From: Streptomyces formicae
Lineage (GTDB): Bacteria > Actinomycetota > Actinomycetes > Streptomycetales > Streptomycetaceae
Length of the DNA: 64,000 nt
Assembly: GCF_002556545.1 (NCBI RefSeq)
Contig: NZ_CP022685.1
Coordinates: forward strand, 124,001-188,000
Direction: 5' to 3'
Positions within the stretch are counted from its first letter, which is position 1, and the number at the start of each line of letters is the position of its first letter. Positions 58,818 through 64,000 of the stretch are shown here, one piece after another. The translations under genes and the position numbers were made by a program. A model generated the notes under the pieces. It was given only the letters and a program-made list of their open reading frames with translations, was not told the DNA's origin and did no database searches.

Positions 58818-61000
58818 AGCGGCCTCGCCAGCGTCACCGGCGCGCCGGCGGCCAGGCCCGCCCGCACGGCGAGGGTGGCCGCCGTGGTGGCGACGAGGGA
58901 CTCCAGCGGCACCGGCATCGGGCCGCCGGTCCGCACGGCCTTGACGAACGAGGCAAGCTCCGCCGACTGGCCCTTGTCCCGGGCCTTGGGCAGCCGCGAA
59001 CTGACCCACTTCTTGCGGCCGTGGACCGAGGCGCGGACGAAGTCGTCGAGGTGCAGCACCTTGCCGTCGGCGACGAGGTCCAGCGTCTCCTTGGGGAAGC
59101 TGGCCGCGCCGGTGGTGACGTAGCTGATGGTGGCGGTGGACCCGTCCGGGTAGTGCAGCACGATCTGCAGGTCCTCGTTGCCGGCCGTGGCGGCCGCGTA
59201 CACCGAGACGGGGTCGGCGCCGAGCAGCCAGCTCGCCGTGTCGATGAAGTGCCCGCCCTCGCCCGCGAACCGCGAGCCCTCGGTGCCCTGCTGGAGGTAC
59301 CAGCTGCCGTGCTGCAGTTGCCCCGCGTTGACCAGGTAGCGCAGGCTCGCCGGTCCCGTCCTGGCGCCGAAGCGCTTCTTGGCCTCGTGGAGGAGTGGCG
59401 CGAACCGGCGGTTGAACCCGACTTGGAGCCGGTCGTTGCCGGACTCCTCCACCGCCGCGAGCACGCCTGCCAGTTCGTCCTCGGAGAGCGCCAACGGCTT
59501 CTCCACGAACACGGCCTTGCCCGCGAGCAGCGCCTTGCGGGTCAGTTCGGCGTGCGAGCTGTGCCGGGTGACCACGAACACCGCGTCGATGGACTTGTCG
59601 CCGAGCACGGCGTCGAGATCGGTGGTCGCCTCGGCGAAGCCGAACTTCCGCTGGGCGTTGGCCGCGGAGAGCGCCGTCGTGGTGACGACCGTCGACAACG
59701 CGACGCTGTCGCGTCCCACCAGGTGCGGAAGCAGCATCGACGTCGCGTAGTTCCCCGCGCCGACGAACGCCAGGCGCACCGGCGTCCTGGCCGCCCGCGC
59801 CGAGCCGGACGCCCCACCGCCGCGCCGCACCGCGGGCACGGCCACCGACGGAGCCTCCGCCTCGCCCTCAGCCGCCTGTTCGGGGTACCGGAAGAGCACG
59901 GCGACGGCCTTGAGGTCGCCGTCCTTCAGGCTCTGGTACGTCTCGACGGCGTCGTCGAAGTCGGCGATGTGGGAGATCAGCGGATCCACGTCGACGCGAC
60001 CGCGGGCCACGAGGTCGAGGAAGCACGCCAGGTTGCGGCGCTCGGTCCAGCGCACGTAGCCGATCGGGTAGTCGCGCCCTTCCAGTTCGTACGACGGGTC
60101 ATAGCGCCCGGGACCGTACGAGCGGGAGAACCGGACGTCGAGCTCCTTCTCGTAGTACGCGTTCCACGGCAGGTCCAGACGGCACTTGCCGATGTCGACG
60201 ACGCGTCCCCGGTCCCTGCTCAACTGGGCGGCCAGTTCGACGGGTTGGTTGCTGCCGCCGCCCGCGGCCAGGTACACCTGGTCCACTCCGTGGCCGTCGG
60301 TGAGCTCGGCGACGGCGGCTTCCACGGCCGCGGACGCGGGATCGCCGCAGGCCGCCGCGCCCAGGCGCTCGGCGAGTTCGCAGCGCGCCGGGTCGGGGTC
60401 GACGCCGACCACGCGTACGCCCGACGCGGTGAGGAGCTGCACCACCAGCTGCCCGATCAGACCGAGGCCGATGACCAGGGCCACCTCGCCGAGCTGCGGC
60501 TCGCCCTGCCGGACGCCCTGCATGGCGATCGATCCGACGGTGCCGAAGGCCGCGTGGCGCGGCGCGAGTCCGTCGGGCACGGGGGTGTAGAGGTTCTTCG
60601 GCACCCAGTTCAGCTCGGCGTGCAACGCGTGTTCGTTGCCCGCGCAGGCCACGAGGTCGCCGACCTTCACGTCGTCGATCCCCGTGCCGACCTGCTCGAC
60701 CACTCCGCACAGCGAGTAGCCGAGCGGCGTGTAGGAGTCCAGCTTGCCCATCACCTTGCGGTACGTGGCGGGCACCCCGTTGGTGGCCACGCTCTGCATG
60801 ACCTTGGCCACCTGGTCGGGGCGGGAGCGGGCCTTGCCGATCATCGACATGCCCGCCTCGGAGACCTTCATGAGCTCGGTCCCGGTGGATATCAGCGAGA
60901 AGGCGGTCCTGACGAGCACACCGTCCGGCTTGCATCCCGGCACCGGGACGTCGAGCAGCGCCAGTTCGCCGCTCTTGTAGTTCTGCACAACCTGTTTCAC
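58814..61000 (-). CDS. Zn-type alcohol dehydrogenase / Gfo-Idh-MocA bi-domain oxidoreductase
   Basis: 728 residues in two enzymes. Residues 1 to about 350 are a medium-chain dehydrogenase (FSLISTGTELMKV, GYSLCGVVEQVG, cofactor motif ALVIGLGLIGQLVVQLL). After a Pro/Ala/Gly linker (about 375-405), residues 406-728 are a Gfo/Idh/MocA oxidoreductase (LAFVGAGNYATSMLLPHLVG, VFVEKPLALSEDEL with the EKP lysine). The zinc-binding Cys/His of classical ADH are only partly kept. Such fusions recur in capsule and exopolysaccharide loci and are thought to oxidise and re-reduce a sugar. It starts 24 bp after the asparagine synthase stop. Confidence 0.92.
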   Translation of the reverse strand: MKQVVQNYKSGELALLDVPVPGCKPDGVLVRTAFSLISTGTELMKVSEAGMSMIGKARSRPDQVAKVMQSVATNGVPATYRKVMGKLDSYTPLGYSLCGVVEQVGTGIDDVKVGDLVACAGNEHALHAELNWVPKNLYTPVPDGLAPRHAAFGTVGSIAMQGVRQGEPQLGEVALVIGLGLIGQLVVQLLTASGVRVVGVDPDPARCELAERLGAAACGDPASAAVEAAVAELTDGHGVDQVYLAAGGGSNQPVELAAQLSRDRGRVVDIGKCRLDLPWNAYYEKELDVRFSRSYGPGRYDPSYELEGRDYPIGYVRWTERRNLACFLDLVARGRVDVDPLISHIADFDDAVETYQSLKDGDLKAVAVLFRYPEQAAEGEAEAPSVAVPAVRRGGGASGSARAARTPVRLAFVGAGNYATSMLLPHLVGRDSVALSTVVTTTALSAANAQRKFGFAEATTDLDAVLGDKSIDAVFVVTRHSSHAELTRKALLAGKAVFVEKPLALSEDELAGVLAAVEESGNDRLQVGFNRRFAPLLHEAKKRFGARTGPASLRYLVNAGQLQHGSWYLQQGTEGSRFAGEGGHFIDTASWLLGADPVSVYAAATAGNEDLQIVLHYPDGSTATISYVTTGAASFPKETLDLVADGKVLHLDDFVRASVHGRKKWVSSRLPKARDKGQSAELASFVKAVRTGGPMPVPLESLVATTAATLAVRAGLAAGAPVTLARPL

Positions 61001-61024
61001 CGGAACTCCTGTTGTTCTACGCCG

Positions 61025-62950
61025 TCAGTGAGTGCTCTGGCCTGAGCCAGTTGTCGCGTCGCGGTACCAGTACTCGAGGGTGAGTACGTGCCAGAGGTGT
61101 TTGGAGAAGTCCCGCTGCCCGGAGGCGTCCTCGGCGACCATGCGCGCCAGTGCGTCGCGGCGCAGGAACCCGGACTCGACGAGCAGTCCGTCGTTCACCA
61201 CCTCGCGCACCAGCGGTGCCAGGTCCCGGCTCATCCACGCGCGCAGCGGGGCGCTGAACAGGCCCTTGGGGCGGTACACGATCTCCTTGGGCAGGATCGA
61301 GGTGGCCGCTTCCTTGAGGACGGCCTTGCCCTGCCGTCCGACGATCTTGCGGTCGCCCGGCACGGCGAACGCCGCCTTCACGACCTCGACGTCCACGTAC
61401 GGGACGCGCACCTCGGTCGACGCGGCCATGCTGGAGCGGTCCGTGTAGGCGAGGTTCAGGCCCGGCAGGAACATCCGGGCGTCACCCAGGCACATGCGGT
61501 TGACGAAGTCGTCGAGTTCGTTGTCCTCGTAGACGTCCGCGTGCTCGGTCAGCACGTCGTCGACCGTGCCCGCCAGGTCGGGGTCGATCAGGGCGAGCAG
61601 CTCGTCCTGGTCGTACATGGTGTAGCTGCGCCGGAACGCGGTCTCCTCCGGCAGCTCGGCGAAGGAGAGGAACCGCTTCGCGAAGCGCACCGACCGGTAC
61701 CCGCGCCGGGCCGTGGCGACCGGCAGCCGGTCCACGGCCTTGGCCACGCCGCGCCGCAGCGGCCCCGGAACGCGCTGGTAACGCAGCGCGATCAGGTTGG
61801 CCAGGTGCTTGCGGTACCCGGCGAACAGCTCGTCGGCGCCCATCCCCGAGAGCATCACCTTGACCCCGGCCTCCCGGGCGGCCGAGCAGATCAGGAACGT
61901 GTTGATCGCGGCGGGGTCGCCGATCGGCTCGTCCAGGCTGTACGTCATCCGGGGCAGCAGGTCGAGCACGTTCGGCGCGATCTCGATCTCGTGCAGATCG
62001 ACGCCGAACCGCTCGGCGACCTGCCGGGCGTAGCGCAGGTCGTCCGGCATCGCCTCGAACTTGGCGTCCTCGGCGCGGAATCCGATCGTGTAGGCGGAGA
62101 TCCCCGGCTGGTGCCGGGCCGCCAGCGCGGTCAGGTAGCTGGAGTCGAGACCGCCGGAGAGGAAGGTCGCCACGGGGACGTCGGAGAGCAGGTGCTGCCG
62201 GGTCGACTCCTCGACGATGGCGGCGAGGTCCGGCTGCTCGCCGCTGCGGGCCCGCTCCCGGCCCTCGGCGGCGACGTCCTTCAGGTTCCAGTACGTGCCG
62301 CGCTCCACCCGTCCGTCGGGTCTGCACCGGAGCCAACTGCCCGGCGGCAGCTTCTCCGCCTCGCGGAACGCGCACCGCGAGTCCGGCACCCAGTAGTAGA
62401 GGAGCGAGGCCACGAGCGCCGCGTGGTCCACCTCGAGGGACCCGCCGGTGGCGGCGGCGAGCGCCTTGAGCTCGGAGGCGAACACCAGCCCCTCGCCGCG
62501 CCGGAGCAGGAACAGGGGCTTGATGCCGAGCTGGTCGCGGGCGAGCACCAGGTCACCGGTGCGCTCGTCGAAGACCCCGAGCGCGAACATGCCGCGCAGC
62601 CGGGGCAGGCAGTCCGTGCCCCAGTGCCGCCATGCCTCCAGGAGCACCTCGGTGTCGGAGGTGCCCCGGAAGCGCGCCCCTGCGGCGGTGAGTTCGGCGC
62701 GCAGCTCGGGCGCGTTGTACAGCTCGCCGTTGTACGTCAGGACGAGCCCGTCCTTGACCATCGGCTGGGCGCCGGTCTCGGACAGGTCGATGATGGCGAG
62801 GCGACGGTGCCCGAGGTGCACTTCGCCGTCGCCGACGGGGTGGTTGTACCGGCCCGCCCCGTCAGGCCCGCGGTGGGCGAGGGTGTCGGTGAGCCGGTCG
62901 GTCACGACCTTGCCGTCCGGCCATCGGTACGTGCCTGCGATGCCACACAT
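61025..62950 (-). CDS. asnB: Asparagine synthase (glutamine-hydrolysing) family protein
   Basis: 641 residues. The N-terminal nucleophile domain begins MCGIAGTYRW with Cys2 as glutaminase nucleophile. It keeps HRGPDGAG and LTYNGELYN. The synthase domain has the PP-loop FLSGGLDSSYLTAL (265-275) and MLSGMGADELFAGYRK. Length and motifs fit AsnB. In polysaccharide operons AsnB-like enzymes usually amidate a carboxyl group, for example of a uronic acid, rather than make free asparagine. 3 bp separate it from the Wzz-like gene. Confidence 0.92.
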   Translation of the reverse strand: MCGIAGTYRWPDGKVVTDRLTDTLAHRGPDGAGRYNHPVGDGEVHLGHRRLAIIDLSETGAQPMVKDGLVLTYNGELYNAPELRAELTAAGARFRGTSDTEVLLEAWRHWGTDCLPRLRGMFALGVFDERTGDLVLARDQLGIKPLFLLRRGEGLVFASELKALAAATGGSLEVDHAALVASLLYYWVPDSRCAFREAEKLPPGSWLRCRPDGRVERGTYWNLKDVAAEGRERARSGEQPDLAAIVEESTRQHLLSDVPVATFLSGGLDSSYLTALAARHQPGISAYTIGFRAEDAKFEAMPDDLRYARQVAERFGVDLHEIEIAPNVLDLLPRMTYSLDEPIGDPAAINTFLICSAAREAGVKVMLSGMGADELFAGYRKHLANLIALRYQRVPGPLRRGVAKAVDRLPVATARRGYRSVRFAKRFLSFAELPEETAFRRSYTMYDQDELLALIDPDLAGTVDDVLTEHADVYEDNELDDFVNRMCLGDARMFLPGLNLAYTDRSSMAASTEVRVPYVDVEVVKAAFAVPGDRKIVGRQGKAVLKEAATSILPKEIVYRPKGLFSAPLRAWMSRDLAPLVREVVNDGLLVESGFLRRDALARMVAEDASGQRDFSKHLWHVLTLEYWYRDATTGSGQSTH

Positions 62951-62953
62951 GTC

Positions 62954-64000
62954 CTACCTCGCCTCCTGGTCGTTGTCCGGTACTCCTGCGGCCCAGATCG
63001 GCTGCCGTTCCTTGCGCGAGCGGCCCATCTCGTCCTGGCGGGCAAGGCGCTCGCTGTGCACCCGTAACGCGATGTGCAGGCCGTCCCAGAGCGTGCCGTC
63101 GGTCCTGTCCCGCGGGTCGGGGTCGATCAGCACCACGCCGATCACCGGGATGCGCTGGTCCGAGAGCTGCCGCGCCACGGTGTGCAGCCAGGTGGCACTG
63201 CCGTGTCCCGCGCGGACGACGAGCACGGTCTGGCTGCCGAGGTACTGGAGGTCGGTCCACGCCGTCCCGGGCGCGACCGAGCCGACCCCGAGGCGGCGCA
63301 CCTGCTGCGGCAGGGCCGCGGCCCGGCCGCCGCTGACCACGGCCGGCTCGCCCTGTTCCTGACGGCCGCCGGAGAGCTCCGGTCCCGGCAGGCCGTCGAC
63401 GATGACGACACGCCCCTCCGCCGCCAGTTCCCTGGCGACGTCCTTGGCGATCAGGCTCGTGCTGCGCGCGCAGCCCAGTTCGAGGAGCGACACCGGTTCC
63501 GCGGTGCCGCGCACGGTGCGGACCAGGGTCGTGGTGAGCCGTTCGCGCGTCGCCCTGGTCCTTCGGCGCTGCCACAGCTTGGAGGGCCTGCGCAGTTCGG
63601 CGATGACCGAGGCGCCCAGGTGTGCCGCGATCTCGCGGCGCAGCACGGGTCGGCCCGCGACCACGGCGCCGACCGCGGCCGCCGCGATCCCGAGCACGAG
63701 CCCGAGGAGGAACCCGATCCCGGCGTTGGTGACGGCGGCCTTGGGCAGGGAGTGCCGCACCGCGCGCGGCGCGTCCACGATCTGCGTGCCCGCGACGACC
63801 CGGGGCGTGCCGACCCGCGCGTCCTCGGCGCGCTGGTCGAAGTCGGCGATCCGCGAGTTGAGCTCGGCCCTGCGGGCGAAGAGCGACTCGATGCTCGCCG
63901 ATGCCTTCGGATCGCCCTCCGGCGACCGGTCCCCGATCGACTTGTTGACCTTGGCGAGTTCGTCCCGCATGCGGTCGCGCTGGTCGCGCAGGGCCTTGGC
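62954..64000 (-). CDS. Wzz-like chain-length/tyrosine-kinase-adaptor protein (5' end missing)
   Basis: Only the C-terminal part, about 348 residues, is in the window; the frame stays open to base 64000. It shows a coiled coil with SIESLFARRAELNSRIADFD, the proline-rich approach to a membrane helix (IVDAPRAVRHSLPKAAVTNA, GIGFLLGLVLGIAAAAVGAV) and a P-loop-fold-like cytoplasmic domain. That domain lacks a clear Walker A (LLELGCARSTSLIAKDVARE replaces it), though VVIVDGLPG resembles a Walker A' strand. It looks like a Wzz/BY-kinase fusion with a dead kinase. It is the first visible gene of the operon. Confidence 0.82.
   Translation of the reverse strand, partial: AKALRDQRDRMRDELAKVNKSIGDRSPEGDPKASASIESLFARRAELNSRIADFDQRAEDARVGTPRVVAGTQIVDAPRAVRHSLPKAAVTNAGIGFLLGLVLGIAAAAVGAVVAGRPVLRREIAAHLGASVIAELRRPSKLWQRRRTRATRERLTTTLVRTVRGTAEPVSLLELGCARSTSLIAKDVARELAAEGRVVIVDGLPGPELSGGRQEQGEPAVVSGGRAAALPQQVRRLGVGSVAPGTAWTDLQYLGSQTVLVVRAGHGSATWLHTVARQLSDQRIPVIGVVLIDPDPRDRTDGTLWDGLHIALRVHSERLARQDEMGRSRKERQPIWAAGVPDNDQEAR

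Overview
The window is high-GC actinobacterial chromosomal DNA, most likely from a Streptomyces or close relative. Signs of this are frequent GTG/TTG starts, strong third-position GC bias, 4-bp ATGA/GTGA gene overlaps, and typical actinobacterial families: SARP/AfsR-like BTAD-NTPase, ECF42 sigma factor with a DGPF/YCII partner, ANTAR protein, mycothiol-dependent isomerase-like protein, HPP protein, and Trypco1 plus nSTAND proteins. I see no tRNA, rRNA, CRISPR array, transposase or phage genes. The only stretch over 300 bases without an intact gene (34512-35404) holds a decayed gene.

Region 1 (1-9860): the end of a probable phosphotransferase gene; a divergent TetR/flavin-monooxygenase pair with two perfect operator palindromes; a secreted protein; then a compact class I lanthipeptide locus. 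The locus has lanC and full-length lanB on the minus strand and a 47-codon precursor gene (7800-7943) on the plus strand, divergent from lanB. The precursor has its own promoter-like sequence and is followed by a 14-bp hairpin and a 28-bp perfect palindrome. No transporter, protease or immunity gene is visible next to it. An alpha/beta hydrolase with a (Thr-Thr-Pro)8 N-terminus and its TetR regulator follow.

Region 2 (9860-34511): mostly small regulatory, resistance and metabolic units. These are a methyltransferase; the ECF42/YCII pair; a 23-residue membrane peptide; a SpoIIE-type phosphatase; two unknown small proteins; a ferritin-like protein; an amino acid permease whose start codon lies inside a perfect inverted repeat; a tandem universal stress protein; an HPP protein; a 1073-residue BTAD/NTPase regulator; a TetR-ABC exporter unit; an amidase with an AtzG-like small subunit; an MBL hydrolase; an ANTAR protein; a YdcF-like protein; a MerR regulator with a canonical MerR-type promoter in front of an apparently leaderless DinB/maleylpyruvate-isomerase-like gene; a P450; two Rossmann oxidoreductases; and an XRE regulator.

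Region 3 (34600-39120) is the most unusual part. A frameshifted pseudogene is followed by a Trypco1 (CU044_2847-like) protein and, 5 bp later, a 1128-residue protein. That protein joins an intact-looking trypsin-like protease, an nSTAND NTPase, a coiled coil, a complete histidine kinase core and a receiver domain in one chain. It looks like a conflict/immune-type sensor whose usual effector end is replaced by a hybrid two-component module.

Region 4 (39180-42365): GNAT, NUDIX, a ComB-like phosphatase paired with a LiaF-like protein, and a PAP2 phosphatase.

Region 5 (42414-64000): one long minus-strand operon of 17 tightly packed genes for a Wzx/Wzy-type surface polysaccharide. It starts beyond the right edge. 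In transcription order: Wzz-like protein (5' end missing), asparagine synthase, ADH-Gfo/Idh fusion, heparinase II/III-like protein, beta-helix lipoprotein, Wzy-like polymerase, GT4, C-methyltransferase, RfbF-like nucleotidyltransferase, PIG-L deacetylase, NAD-dependent epimerase, DUF4910 peptidase, Wzx-like flippase, GT2, polysaccharide pyruvyl transferase, RmlC-like epimerase and GSA-type aminotransferase. Together these could make an activated, possibly C-methylated and aminated deoxysugar, assemble and export a repeat unit, polymerise it and trim it outside the membrane.
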